A stretch of 64,000 bases of DNA from Agrobacterium tumefaciens (GTDB lineage Bacteria > Pseudomonadota > Alphaproteobacteria > Rhizobiales > Rhizobiaceae). Location: NCBI GenBank assembly GCA_017744915.1, contig JAGIAH010000001.1, forward strand, positions 248,001-312,000, in the 5' to 3' direction. The notes beneath the pieces were generated by a model. That model was given only the letters and a program-made list of their open reading frames with translations, was not told where the DNA came from and searched no databases. Every line of letters begins with the position of its first letter. Position 1 is the first letter of the stretch. Of the stretch, positions 16,759 through 25,790 are shown piece by piece. A program made the translations under genes and the position numbers.

Positions 16759-19527
16759 TCAGAACTTCACGTTCATCGTCGCGATAAAGGTGCGGCCCGG
16801 CGCGGTGTAGGCGCTGGCTGCCGGGATATATTTGCGGTCCGTCAGGTTGTTGACGGCGAAGCGAAGCGTCGCCTTGTCGTTGAAGGCGTAGGACCCATAG
16901 AGATCGACCGTCGTATAGGGATCGGTCACCTCACGCAGATTGCCTTCCGTATCCAGCACACGCGACTGTGTGGGCGTGACGTGGTTGAGCCGTGCACCGA
17001 GAGAGAATTTTTCATCGAAGAAGCGCATGCCGCCATCGAGCGTCAGCTTCACCTTGGGCGCGACATCCCCCGGCCAGGCGACGATTTCGCCCGTTGTCGT
17101 CGTCGTTGCATTGGAAAAAACCTGCGTTTTTTCCGGCCATTCGGTCTTCAGCACCGTTGCCGATCCACCGATCCAGAAACTGCGCGCATCATAATTGCCC
17201 TCGAATTCGAGCCCGCGCATATAGGTCGTGCCGTCCAGATTGACGAAGCTGGTATAGGTGCGATCCAGAACCTGATCCGTGACGAGGTAACCGAGCGCGA
17301 TATAATCCTTCACCTCGCGGCGAAAGGCAGCCATTTTGATGCGGATGGAATCGTCATCCAGCAGCACGCCGTCGAAGCTCATATTCGCGCCGATCTCGTA
17401 GGTCGTCGCCTTTTCGGCGCGCAGGGCCTGGTTCGGAGCATATTCATAGCCGGGGCTATCCCCCGGCCGCGCACCGGCGAAAAACGCCTCGAGAATTGTC
17501 GGCGGACGCAGGCTCTGGGAATAGCTCACATAAGGACGGAACCAGTCGACGGGTTTCAGTTCGATGGTGGCGGAGGGCAGCCAGGCGCTGTAGGTGCGAT
17601 CGATATCGACATCGTAAGAAGGATATTCAGTGACCGGTATCGGCGGATTGTCAACGCCGGTTCCAGGCATGCAGCCTGCCGAGATATTGGACCAGGCGCG
17701 CGCGAGGAAAAGGGCGTACGACCAGCGCGGATTGGCGGGGCGGAATATCTGGTTGTAATAGTCGAGAGGCGTATAATTGGCTCGGACCGGATTGCAGGGG
17801 ATCGAAGTTTGGATCTGATAGCTTCGAATATTATAATAGGTCGTAGATCCCTTCAGTCGCGACCAGTCGTAGCGTACGCCGCCACTTAGCGTAATCCAGT
17901 CGGCCGGCTCCAGTTCACCGTTTAAAAACAGGCTGGCGACATCGCGCCGCCCAGCGGGGCTGAAAGCCGTGTAACTGCTGGCAAATGTGGGATTCTCCGC
18001 GATTTTGGCACTTTTTGCGACAGAGGTCGCAATATCGCGGAAGGCTTCGGCTCCATAATTCAGGCTGAGCGCGCCCGCCGCAGTGTCGAAGCGGCTGGTA
18101 TTTTCCAGACTGCCGCCAAAGCTGCGAAGACCCATGTCGAGATTGGTTTCGGCCGCGTATCTCGCACGTTCCGCACGCAACTCATGCGTCATATTGTCGT
18201 TCAGCCACAGCGACGACTTGAAGTCGATGAGTTCGCTTTCGGGATCCCAATCGAGCTTTGCGACGACGCTGTCGTTTCGCACGCTTTCGCGGTCGATCAC
18301 CGTGGAAGCACCCTGAACGAAATCATTCTCCTGATGCATCCATGACAGCGAGGCCTGCACATCGCCGAAGTCACCTTCGCCCTTGAAAAAAGTCGACCAG
18401 CCATCCCGGCCGAGCAGATCCTTCATCGTCAGCGCGGTGCTTCTGGCCTCGCCTTTTGTTCCGATCTTGTATTCATCCATGATCGTGCGGCTGTAACCGG
18501 CGACGAAGGAGAGAGGGCCTTCCGGCGAACGAACGGCGCCCAGAACCGAGCCCTGAAAATCATACCCATTGGTGCCGCGGGAAACGTTGACCTCGCCACC
18601 CTTGTTTTCACCGTCAGCGATCAGATCGTCGGCGCTGACGGTGCGGAATTCCACCTTCCCGCCCAAAGAACCCGCATTCCCCGACCGCGCACTGGTTATT
18701 TTCTCGATCTCGACGGCACGGATGAAGGCGACGTCGACATAACCCTGACCGGCGCTGGCGGTGTAGCTCGTGGCGCCGCCGAAAGCCGCACCGCGCTGTG
18801 CATTCTGCCGTGCGCCATCGATGGAGACGACCACGCGCCCGCTTTCCTGCAAGCCGCGCACATTGGGCGAAACGGTGGGAAAGCTGCCATTGCCCTCGCC
18901 GGCATAGACGCCGGAGACCCGGTTGAAAACATCACGCGTATTGCGCACGCCGGCCGACTGGATCGCCTCACGGCCGACCACGCTGACGCTTGCGGGTGTT
19001 TCATACACCCAGTCGGGTGTCCCCTGATAACCGGAACCGGTAAGGGAATTACGCCCGGTTTTACCGGTCAGGGTAATGGTTTCAAGAACCGTCGTACCCG
19101 CCGCCCCGGAAAGATCGACGGTGGTTTCCCCCGTACCGATGATGACGCTTCTGCCATTTCCGGCAATACGGAAATTGACACCCGTGCCGGCCAGGAGGCG
19201 TGACAGGGCGTCCCGGACCGTAAAACTGCCGGTGACGGCATTGGTACGCACATTGCCTGCCGATGGCGTTGCGAGCGTGACCTGTAGACCGGATTGCCGT
19301 CCGAAAGCCCCCACGACGGACGCCAGCAATTGTGCCGGAATATTGAACGGACGCGCTGCCCCCTGTTCACCACCCCGGCGCTCGGAATTTGCCGCAATAG
19401 CACCGGTCTGGGCAAAAACAGGCGTCACGCAAGAAACGGCGATCGCCGTCGTTGCCAGCAGCGCCGCCCCGCGGACCCGCCTTATCGCTTTTTCCCCTGA
19501 ACCGGTCTTGCATATCTGGAGGCGCAT
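16759..19527 (-). CDS. hasR-like: TonB-dependent heme/hemophore receptor with STN signalling domain (HasR-like)
   Basis: 922-residue outer-membrane receptor. Signal peptide (about 1-40, AIAVSCVTPVFA), then an STN domain (FNIPAQLLASVVGAFGRQSG to NGRSVIIG, about 60-130), plug (ETPASVSVVGREAIQSAGV, VSPNVRGLQESGRVVVSIDG) and a 22-strand barrel ending in the usual C-terminal F (ATMNVKF). The stretch SLRPPTILEAFF followed by PNQALRAEKATTYEIG resembles the FRAP/NPNL region of heme receptors. The STN domain predicts contact with the FecR-type protein encoded just upstream, giving cell-surface signalling. TonB itself is not in the window. Confidence 0.9.
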   Translation of the reverse strand: MRLQICKTGSGEKAIRRVRGAALLATTAIAVSCVTPVFAQTGAIAANSERRGGEQGAARPFNIPAQLLASVVGAFGRQSGLQVTLATPSAGNVRTNAVTGSFTVRDALSRLLAGTGVNFRIAGNGRSVIIGTGETTVDLSGAAGTTVLETITLTGKTGRNSLTGSGYQGTPDWVYETPASVSVVGREAIQSAGVRNTRDVFNRVSGVYAGEGNGSFPTVSPNVRGLQESGRVVVSIDGARQNAQRGAAFGGATSYTASAGQGYVDVAFIRAVEIEKITSARSGNAGSLGGKVEFRTVSADDLIADGENKGGEVNVSRGTNGYDFQGSVLGAVRSPEGPLSFVAGYSRTIMDEYKIGTKGEARSTALTMKDLLGRDGWSTFFKGEGDFGDVQASLSWMHQENDFVQGASTVIDRESVRNDSVVAKLDWDPESELIDFKSSLWLNDNMTHELRAERARYAAETNLDMGLRSFGGSLENTSRFDTAAGALSLNYGAEAFRDIATSVAKSAKIAENPTFASSYTAFSPAGRRDVASLFLNGELEPADWITLSGGVRYDWSRLKGSTTYYNIRSYQIQTSIPCNPVRANYTPLDYYNQIFRPANPRWSYALFLARAWSNISAGCMPGTGVDNPPIPVTEYPSYDVDIDRTYSAWLPSATIELKPVDWFRPYVSYSQSLRPPTILEAFFAGARPGDSPGYEYAPNQALRAEKATTYEIGANMSFDGVLLDDDSIRIKMAAFRREVKDYIALGYLVTDQVLDRTYTSFVNLDGTTYMRGLEFEGNYDARSFWIGGSATVLKTEWPEKTQVFSNATTTTTGEIVAWPGDVAPKVKLTLDGGMRFFDEKFSLGARLNHVTPTQSRVLDTEGNLREVTDPYTTVDLYGSYAFNDKATLRFAVNNLTDRKYIPAASAYTAPGRTFIATMNVKF

Positions 19528-19566
19528 AATGTTCTTGTCTTCCTGTCTTTCGCTCCGGATATATCT

Positions 19567-19581
19567 TGACCGGATTACTCA
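19567..19581. promoter_or_regulatory. IRO-type (RirA) site before the receptor gene
   Basis: TGA-N9-TCA, here extended to TTGA-N9-TCAA, lies 40 bases before the receptor start codon. RirA of rhizobia recognises this pattern and represses iron uptake genes when iron is plentiful. The surrounding gap is AT-rich and should also hold the promoter used by the FecI-type sigma factor, but I could not place it with confidence. Confidence 0.55.
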
Positions 19582-19672
19582 ACAAAAAGACGATTGCCTC
19601 GGAGATTTTTTTCAGGCTTTCGGAAGAAATTTTATAAATAACTGAAAATAAATATAATTTTTTGCTTCAGCT

Positions 19673-20668
19673 TCAGAAACGGGTGATGATGCGGGCGGTG
19701 CCGCCGATCGCGTGCACCTTGCCCCTGTAGGGTTCCACCAGGGCTTCCAGCGCGCGGTCCGGATCGCGCAGATTGTAAAATCCCGTCACGCGCTGCTCGG
19801 CAAGCCGCTTGTCGGCCATGGTCAGCCATGCCGGATGGTAACGCTGGATCTGCTCAACGACCGAACCTATCGTCGCGTCGACCACATAGAGTTCGCCCTT
19901 GCGCCAGCCGCCAATATCCTCGACGGATACATTCTCTTTGCGAATTGCGCCCGAAGCGTCGACGATCAGCATTTCGCCCGGCACAAGCCGCGTTGGCGGC
20001 GCATTGCGGAAGGAAGCCTCCACGGAACCGTGCGCCAGCGCAACCTGCGTCACGCCATCCGTCAGGTCGACATCGAAAGCCGTGCCCAGCACCTGAACGG
20101 TCACGTTCTTGGCCTCCACGACAAAGGGACGCGTCTTGTCCGGCACGACGTCGAAAAAGGCTTCGCCCTTCAGCACCTTCACGGTGCGGCGGCCATCCTT
20201 GAAATTCGTGGAAAGTGCGCTTGCCGCGGCAAGCTCCACCCTGCTTCCGTCTTCGAGGGTGATGGTGCGGGCTTCGGCGGTGCTGGTCTGATAATCCGCT
20301 TCAAAACGCACGAAAAATGCGGGAACGAACAGCACCGCAAGACAGAGGGAAGCCGCCGCCACAGCCACGCCGGCATAATGCCGCACGGACCAACGCCGCC
20401 GCGATGGCTTTGTCGCGGCCTCGCCCGGCAGATGCGGAGCGTCTTCCCAGAGGTTCTTGAATTCCGGCTCGACCAGGCCGAGGTTCCGCCAGACCTTGCA
20501 CGTCCGCTCCCAGGCGAGACGGTTTCCCAGCGAAGCCGCCAGCCACCGTTCGAATTCCGCCTTCAGACGCGGCTCCGTTGCGCCCTTCTGCAGCCTGAGC
20601 AGCCAGTCGGCCGCCTCCTCCGCCTTCCCGGTCGGCAATTCAATTTTCTTATCGGGATCAACAGTCAT
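19673..20668 (-). CDS. FecR family anti-sigma/signal transducer (HasS-like)
   Basis: 331 residues. The cytoplasmic N-terminal domain (about 1-90, EEAADWLLRLQKGATEPRLKAEFERWLA, WERTCKVW) binds the sigma factor. A single membrane segment (AGVAVAAASLCLAVLFVPAFFV, about 102-123) is followed by the periplasmic FecR domain (TITLEDGSRVELAAASALST, GEAFFDVVPDKTRPFVVEA, VQVLGTAFDVDL) and a C-terminal STN-like part (YHPAWLTMADKRLAEQRVTGFYNL). It lies between the ECF sigma gene and the receptor gene, the standard order for cell-surface signalling. Confidence 0.93.
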   Translation of the reverse strand: MTVDPDKKIELPTGKAEEAADWLLRLQKGATEPRLKAEFERWLAASLGNRLAWERTCKVWRNLGLVEPEFKNLWEDAPHLPGEAATKPSRRRWSVRHYAGVAVAAASLCLAVLFVPAFFVRFEADYQTSTAEARTITLEDGSRVELAAASALSTNFKDGRRTVKVLKGEAFFDVVPDKTRPFVVEAKNVTVQVLGTAFDVDLTDGVTQVALAHGSVEASFRNAPPTRLVPGEMLIVDASGAIRKENVSVEDIGGWRKGELYVVDATIGSVVEQIQRYHPAWLTMADKRLAEQRVTGFYNLRDPDRALEALVEPYRGKVHAIGGTARIITRF

Positions 20669-20779
20669 TGAACCGGGCCAGTTCCTTTGCGGGGCAGACG
20701 GGAAGCGTCGTCTTGCTCAATTGCTATAAAGACGTTTGACGACGGGATTTTTTTCACAAGGCAGGACAATAAGGCAATT

Positions 20780-21280
20780 TTACTTCATTTCTCTGGTAAT
20801 CGCGACAATGCTGCCTTTGATGAGGCGGTGGGCGCTGGCCACCGAGACGCCGAGATGACGCGCGATTTCCTCCATATTGTAACCACCGAATCTGTGCATT
20901 TCCAATGCCACCCGCGCCTGAACCGGCAGGCCGGCCAAAATAGTCTGCATCTGCCGGACTTCATCGCAGAAGAGGGCATGTTCCTCCGGTGTGCCATTGT
21001 CCTGCGGCATGCCCCAGAAGGGGGTATCGTCCGGCCGTTCCCTGAGGTCCTGCCGGCTGCGCCGGCGATTATCGAGTGCAAGGTTGCGAACGATACGGAA
21101 GAGATAGGATTTGAGATTGGTGGGACTGCCGGAGGCTTCGGGCACAAATTTCAGAAACGCTTCCTGAACCACGTCCTCCGCATCCGCCCTCGACCCTAAA
21201 ATGAGCGTGGCGTATTTGATCAGGTCGACCCTATGCGTGACGTAAGCGTTATAACGCTTGTCATCTTCCCGTATGCCCAT
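20780..21280 (-). CDS. ECF RNA polymerase sigma factor (FecI/HasI family)
   Basis: 166 residues. Region 2 reads LIKYATLILGSRADAEDVVQEAFLKF and region 4 reads ARVALEMHRFGGYNMEEIARHLGVSVASAHRLIKGSI, the helix-turn-helix that reads the -35 element. It should direct transcription of the receptor and hemophore genes when released by the FecR-like protein. The gene is first in the has-type cluster and carries an IRO-type site 116 bases upstream. Confidence 0.92.
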   Translation of the reverse strand: MGIREDDKRYNAYVTHRVDLIKYATLILGSRADAEDVVQEAFLKFVPEASGSPTNLKSYLFRIVRNLALDNRRRSRQDLRERPDDTPFWGMPQDNGTPEEHALFCDEVRQMQTILAGLPVQARVALEMHRFGGYNMEEIARHLGVSVASAHRLIKGSIVAITREMK

Positions 21281-21395
21281 GTCTCAACCGAGAGAAATTT
21301 TAAGGATCGACGAAACCTGCCGGACCGCCGAATGACCGCGCAGTTTTACCGTTCAAAGCTCTAGCATCCAAACCTGGGACCGAACAGATATTTCA

Positions 21396-21410
21396 TGACT
21401 ATTATCATCA
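21396..21410. promoter_or_regulatory. IRO-type (RirA) site before the sigma factor gene
   Basis: TGACTATTATCATCA matches TGA-N9-TCA and sits in the 217-base gap upstream of the ECF sigma gene. It would give iron repression on top of heme induction, as Fur does for Serratia has genes. The rest of the gap (21281-21497) holds no gene. Confidence 0.5.
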
Positions 21411-21497
21411 AGAATCCGTGCGAACAGCGCCCGTGCGTAACGGATATAGGGCTTTGGCAAGCGAACCCGGCAACGGATGCCGCCGGGTCTCAATCAG

Positions 21498-22250
21498 TCA
21501 GATAGCCCCGTCGACGATGACCATCGGCCGACCCTGCGAGCAGGGTTCGATGCGTGCATCGATGCGATAGATATCCCGCAGCATGGCAGGCGTAATCACC
21601 GCCTCGGTGTTGCCGCTCACCACCATTTCGCCGCGCGCGATCACCATCGTGTTCGCGCAGTAACGCAGCGCGTGATTGAGGTCGTGCAAGGCGATCAGCA
21701 CGATCATGCCGGTTTTCTGCGCGAGATCGGAGACGAACCCCAAAACCTCGATCTGCCGGTGAAGATCGAGCGCCGAGGTCGGCTCGTCCATCAGCAGCAC
21801 TTCCGGCTTGCGGGCGAGCGCCTGCGCCAGCGACACGAGCTGCCGCTGGCCGCCCGACAATTCGCCGAGACCGCGAAAGGCGAGATCGTGGATTTTCAGC
21901 GCCTTGAGAATGGCGTCGATCTCGAACAGCTCATCGTCATGAACCCGCCAGCCACCACCCTGCTTGGCGGAAAGAAGCACGGATTCGTAAACCGTCAGCA
22001 CGGCATTGGCGCCGGTATCCTGCGGCATGTAGCAGATGGCGCGGTTGCCGCGGGCCGTGTCGGACAGTTCGACAAGGCCGGGGCCGGAAATGAGGCTGGC
22101 GATGCGCTTGAACAGCGTGGACTTGCCGGCGGCGTTGGGGCCGATCACGGCCGTGACGCTGCCGCTTTCCAGCGTATCGATGCCGACCTTGGAAAGGACC
22201 GTGGTGCGGCCATAGGCTGCGCCGACATCCTTCAGTGCGAGCATTACCAT
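21498..22250 (-). CDS. iron-siderophore type ABC transporter ATP-binding protein
   Basis: 250-residue ATPase of the FecE/FhuC/BtuD class. Walker A GPNAAGKST, Q-loop CYMPQDTG, signature LSGGQRQLVSLAQAL, Walker [15 protein letters not shown] and H-loop IALHDLNHALRYC are all present. It overlaps the permease gene by 7 bases and ends a four-gene minus-strand operon. Confidence 0.93.
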   Translation of the reverse strand: MVMLALKDVGAAYGRTTVLSKVGIDTLESGSVTAVIGPNAAGKSTLFKRIASLISGPGLVELSDTARGNRAICYMPQDTGANAVLTVYESVLLSAKQGGGWRVHDDELFEIDAILKALKIHDLAFRGLGELSGGQRQLVSLAQALARKPEVLLMDEPTSALDLHRQIEVLGFVSDLAQKTGMIVLIALHDLNHALRYCANTMVIARGEMVVSGNTEAVITPAMLRDIYRIDARIEPCSQGRPMVIVDGAI

Positions 22251-23311
22251 GCGCGTCTCCTGTTGCCGAAAATAAGCGCGAAGAAGAAGGGTACGCCAAC
22301 AAGCGCTGTGATGACCCCAATCGGCAGGATCGCGCCGGGAATGAGGATCTTGCTGATGACCGAGGTTGCCGACAGAAGCAGCGCGCCGCAGATGACCGAG
22401 CCCGGCAGGAAGAACCGCTGATCCTCACCCACCACCATGCGGGCGATATGCGGCCCAACCAGCCCGACAAAGCCGATGGTGCCGACGAAAGAAACCGGAA
22501 TAGCGGCGAGAAGGCTGACCGTCAGCATGGTCGTCAACCGCAGCCGGCGCACATTGATGCCCATGCTGGCCGCCTTGTCATCGCCAAGCCGGAGCGCCGT
22601 CAACGCCCAGGCGTTGCGCATGAACATCGGCACGGTGACGAGGAGGATGGCGGCGGTGATATAGACTTTGTCCCAGGTCGCCTTGGTCAGGCTGCCCATG
22701 GTCCAGAAAACGACGGCGGCGAGCGCCTGTTCGGAAGCCAGATATTCGAGCAGCGACAGCGCCGCATTGAAGGTGAAAACCAGCGCGATGCCGAGCAGCA
22801 CGATGGTTTCCACCGTCACACCGCGCATGGTGGAGGCGAAATGGATGAAGAGGGCCGCAACCATGGCCATGATGAAGGCATTGATCGGCACCATGTAATG
22901 CACGGCGCCCGGAAAGATCGCCACGCCGCCGACAAGCGCCAGCGCCGCGCCGAAGCTTGCTGCGGCCGAAATGCCGAGCGTGAAGGGGCTGGCAAGCGGG
23001 TTGGACAGGATGGTCTGCATCTGCGCGCCCGCGACCGAAAGCGAAGCGCCAACAGTGACCGCCATCAGCGCGATCGGCATGCGGATATCCCAGATCACCA
23101 CCCGAAGCTGGTTTCCGACGGCCGCCGGATCGGCAATGGTCGCAAGGACTTCGGAGAGCGTATATCGCGCCGGGCCGAGTGCCATGTCTGCGGCCATGCT
23201 GAAACACAGGGCGAGGAAAAGCCCGACGAGGATGAGGATCCTGCGCGCGGCAAGGGCGCGATATTGATCGCGCCCGCTGACGCCATCGGCGCTTTCATTC
23301 AGCGAAGTCAT
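22244..23311 (-). CDS. iron-siderophore type ABC transporter permease (FecCD family)
   Basis: 355-residue inner-membrane permease with about ten hydrophobic segments. Family motifs include GASLSVAGAQMQTILSNPLASPFTLGISAAASFGAAL and VGTIGFVGLVGPHIARMVVGEDQR, the loop touching the ATPase. Only one FecCD gene is present, so the importer is likely a homodimer of this permease. The start overlaps the binding-protein stop by four bases (ATGA). Confidence 0.94.
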   Translation of the reverse strand: MTSLNESADGVSGRDQYRALAARRILILVGLFLALCFSMAADMALGPARYTLSEVLATIADPAAVGNQLRVVIWDIRMPIALMAVTVGASLSVAGAQMQTILSNPLASPFTLGISAAASFGAALALVGGVAIFPGAVHYMVPINAFIMAMVAALFIHFASTMRGVTVETIVLLGIALVFTFNAALSLLEYLASEQALAAVVFWTMGSLTKATWDKVYITAAILLVTVPMFMRNAWALTALRLGDDKAASMGINVRRLRLTTMLTVSLLAAIPVSFVGTIGFVGLVGPHIARMVVGEDQRFFLPGSVICGALLLSATSVISKILIPGAILPIGVITALVGVPFFFALIFGNRRRAW

Positions 23312-24447
23312 TGGTTCAAACCTTTTTCGAGCGAGGCGAAATAGCCCGGCTTGTAGGTGACGGGGAGGAATTTCCGGTGGAATTCCTCAAAATTCTTTTC
23401 CGGATCGAGATCGGCGAAGAGATCGGGATGGAACCACTTGGCAAATTGCTGGATCGGGAAGAACTCGTAAGGCGCGCCATAGAACTGGTGCCAGACGGCA
23501 TGGACATTGCCCTGCTTGACGGCCTTCAGTTCCGGAAACGGCGTGCGCTTCATCAGATTGGCCAGTCTCTCACGCGAAAGCGCCATATCGGCGCCGCGCC
23601 CGACGGGAACGAACTGGTTGATATCGGATTCCGCCGCCCAGTTGGAGCCGGTGACGATGACGTGGTCGGGATCGGCAATCACCAGCTGCTCGGGATTGAG
23701 ATCACCGAAGGTCGTCTTGATGATGCCGTCAGCGATGTTGTGGCCGCCGGCGAGATCGACCATCGCACCGAAATTGACCGGACCGAAGGTGCGGCAGCAA
23801 TTATTCTCACCGGAAATACCGGGCGCGCGCTCGATGAAGACATTCGGACGCTTCAGATCCTTGACGCCGGCAAGGCGGTCGGTCACGCGGGCGATTTCAG
23901 CGCGGCGATAGGCGATGAATTCCCTGGCGCGCTCTTCCGCGCCGAAGAGTTTGCCGAGGATTTCGACGGAAGCTTCGCTGTTCTTCTCGGGATCGATGCG
24001 AAAATCGAGATAGATGACCTTGATGCCGGCGGCTGCGGCCTTGTCTTCGAAACCGCTTTCCTTCGCGGACTTTTCCGCTTCAAGATTGAGGGTGATCACA
24101 TCAGGTGACAGGGTGATGGCCGTTTCCAGGCTGAAATCGCCCTGCGGCACATAACCGAAACGCGGCAGTTTTTCGATCTCAGGAAAACGCTCGACATAGG
24201 CGGCGTAGCTGTCCGGATCCTTCTTGAGGAGATCGTCACGCCAGCCGACGATGGTATCGAAGGTCTTGTCGCCCTTCAGCGCCGCGATGACATGCACCTG
24301 GCGGGCTTCACCCACGATGACGCGTTTGGCCGGCAGGTCCAGTTCCACCTTGCGCCCGGTGACATCGGTAATCTCCCCGGCATGCGCCGCGGTGGCGAGA
24401 AGGGAGAAGGCCAGCACCGCAAGATGCCTGAGAGCGTTGAGCCGCAT
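23308..24447 (-). CDS. periplasmic iron/siderophore binding protein, paralogue B
   Basis: 379 residues with signal peptide (LRHLAVLAFSLLATAAHA). The mature chain begins EITDVTGRKVELDLPAKRVIVGEARQVHVIAAL, a class III (TroA/FecB-like) binding fold. A vicinal cysteine pair in ENNCCRTFGPVNFG matches SDDCCMSFGDENFG in the paralogue encoded upstream, so the pair is conserved. It is translationally coupled to the permease. The ligand is not readable; iron complex uptake fits the IRO site at the operon head. Confidence 0.88.
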   Translation of the reverse strand: MRLNALRHLAVLAFSLLATAAHAGEITDVTGRKVELDLPAKRVIVGEARQVHVIAALKGDKTFDTIVGWRDDLLKKDPDSYAAYVERFPEIEKLPRFGYVPQGDFSLETAITLSPDVITLNLEAEKSAKESGFEDKAAAAGIKVIYLDFRIDPEKNSEASVEILGKLFGAEERAREFIAYRRAEIARVTDRLAGVKDLKRPNVFIERAPGISGENNCCRTFGPVNFGAMVDLAGGHNIADGIIKTTFGDLNPEQLVIADPDHVIVTGSNWAAESDINQFVPVGRGADMALSRERLANLMKRTPFPELKAVKQGNVHAVWHQFYGAPYEFFPIQQFAKWFHPDLFADLDPEKNFEEFHRKFLPVTYKPGYFASLEKGLNQ

Positions 24448-24478
24448 GAGAAATCCTCACTGAGTTCCTAAACAAAAC

Positions 24479-24506
24479 GATGAAGCCGCAGGGCTGCGGC
24501 TTCATC
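24479..24506 (-). terminator. hairpin between the two binding-protein genes
   Basis: GATGAAGCCGCAG pairs perfectly with CTGCGGCTTCATC. On the minus strand it is followed by GTTTTGTTT, so it resembles a leaky rho-independent terminator. It would make the first binding protein more abundant than the downstream transporter parts. Confidence 0.65.
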
Positions 24507-24543
24507 CATCGGTCGGACGGCGCTCCCCTTCACCGTCCCTGTA

Positions 24544-25677
24544 TTACTTGGCGTCCTTCAGCGAAACGAAGTAGCCGGGCTTGTAGTCGAGCGGCAGGAA
24601 GCGGGCGTGCAGCTCCTTGAAGGTCGCCTCGGGATCGAGGTCCTTGAAGAGGTCCGGATGCAGCCACTTGGCGATTTCCTGAATGGCCACGAACTGATAG
24701 GGGTTGTTGTAGAACTGGTGCCAGATGGCGTGGACATTGCCGTCCTTGACCGCCTGCACGCCGGTGAAAGCCGGGCGCTTGGTGAGGTTCTCCAGCTTGC
24801 GATGGGCTTCCTTCAGATCTGCGCCATAACCAACGCCAACCCAGTTGCCGCCGGGAACATAACCGTTCCAGTTACCGCCGGTGATGATGATCTGTTCCGG
24901 GTTGGAAGCGATGATCTGTTCCGGGTTGACGGTGCCGAAGGTGCCGGGAATGATGCCCTTGGCCATGTTGATGCCACCGGCGAGCTCGACCATCTTGCCG
25001 AAATTCTCGTCACCGAAGGACATGCAGCAATCATCGGAGTAACCGCCGGCACGTTCCATGAACACGACAGGCTTCTTCGGATTGGCCTTTTCAAGCGTAT
25101 CGGTGACCTTGGCGATGGAGTCGGCGCGGAACTTGATGAAGTCCTCGGCGATCTTTTCCTTGCCCGTCAGCTTGCCCATGACGCGCATGCTCGGCTCGGT
25201 ATTTTCCATCGGCTTTTCGCGGAAGTCGACGTAAACGAGCGGAATGCCGACCTTGGCGAGCTTTTCGATATAGCCCGCTTCTTCGGTCGCCGTCTTGGCG
25301 TCGATGTTCATCAGGATCACATCGGGCTTCAGTGCAACCGCCTGCTCGATGTCGAAGGTGCCGTCCTTCATGCCGCCGAAGGTCGGCAGCTTGGCGATCT
25401 CGGGATATTTGGCGAGATAGGCCGCATAGGTTTCCGGGTCGGCTTTCGCCAGGTCATCGCGCCAGCCAACAACGTGCTGGAAAGGGTTTTCCTTGTCGAG
25501 CGCCGCCAGGAAATAGATCTGCCGGCCTTCGCCGAGGATCACATGCGAAACCGGCACATTGACTTCGACATCGCGGCCGGTCACATCCTTGACGATGACC
25601 TTTTCGGCCAATGCCGGCCATGCGGCGGATACGAGAAGGCCAAGGGCAAGTGCCGCGGATTTGGCTGAGATGCGCAT
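24544..25677 (-). CDS. periplasmic iron/siderophore binding protein, paralogue A
   Basis: 377 residues with signal peptide ALALGLLVSAAWPALA. It begins EKVIVKDVTGRDVEVNVPVSHVILGEGRQIYFLAAL and aligns along its whole length with the next gene (shared stretches VGWRDDL, the CC pair, VHAIWHQFY or VHAVWHQFY, LDYKPGYF or VTYKPGYF). The two probably arose by tandem duplication and may bind different ligands for one permease. The promoter region carries an IRO-type site 46 bases upstream. Confidence 0.88.
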   Translation of the reverse strand: MRISAKSAALALGLLVSAAWPALAEKVIVKDVTGRDVEVNVPVSHVILGEGRQIYFLAALDKENPFQHVVGWRDDLAKADPETYAAYLAKYPEIAKLPTFGGMKDGTFDIEQAVALKPDVILMNIDAKTATEEAGYIEKLAKVGIPLVYVDFREKPMENTEPSMRVMGKLTGKEKIAEDFIKFRADSIAKVTDTLEKANPKKPVVFMERAGGYSDDCCMSFGDENFGKMVELAGGINMAKGIIPGTFGTVNPEQIIASNPEQIIITGGNWNGYVPGGNWVGVGYGADLKEAHRKLENLTKRPAFTGVQAVKDGNVHAIWHQFYNNPYQFVAIQEIAKWLHPDLFKDLDPEATFKELHARFLPLDYKPGYFVSLKDAK

Positions 25678-25722
25678 CGGATATTGCTCTCCAGTGTTGA
25701 CTGGCGCGGCTGTATTATTTTC

Positions 25723-25737
25723 TGACTGTACTAGTCA
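25723..25737. promoter_or_regulatory. IRO-type (RirA) site before the twin binding-protein operon
   Basis: TGACTGTACTAGTCA is TGA-N9-TCA and also a perfect 5-5-5 inverted repeat (TGACT/AGTCA). It sits between the iron importer operon and the divergent methyltransferase gene. A weaker Irr/ICE-like sequence, TTTTAGAGCCATTCTTAA, follows at 25747-25764. Confidence 0.65.
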
Positions 25738-25790
25738 ACATTTATGTTTTAGAGCCATTCTTAACTGACCGGTACATGAGCTGAAGACCG

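Noticed and set aside
16759..19527. Ferric citrate (FecA) system as the identity of the sigma/anti-sigma/receptor genes
   Set aside because: Adjacent HasA-like protein and dedicated type I exporter, plus heme-receptor-like FRAP/NPNL region, favour a hemophore system; the ABC importer nearby has its own promoter and IRO site.
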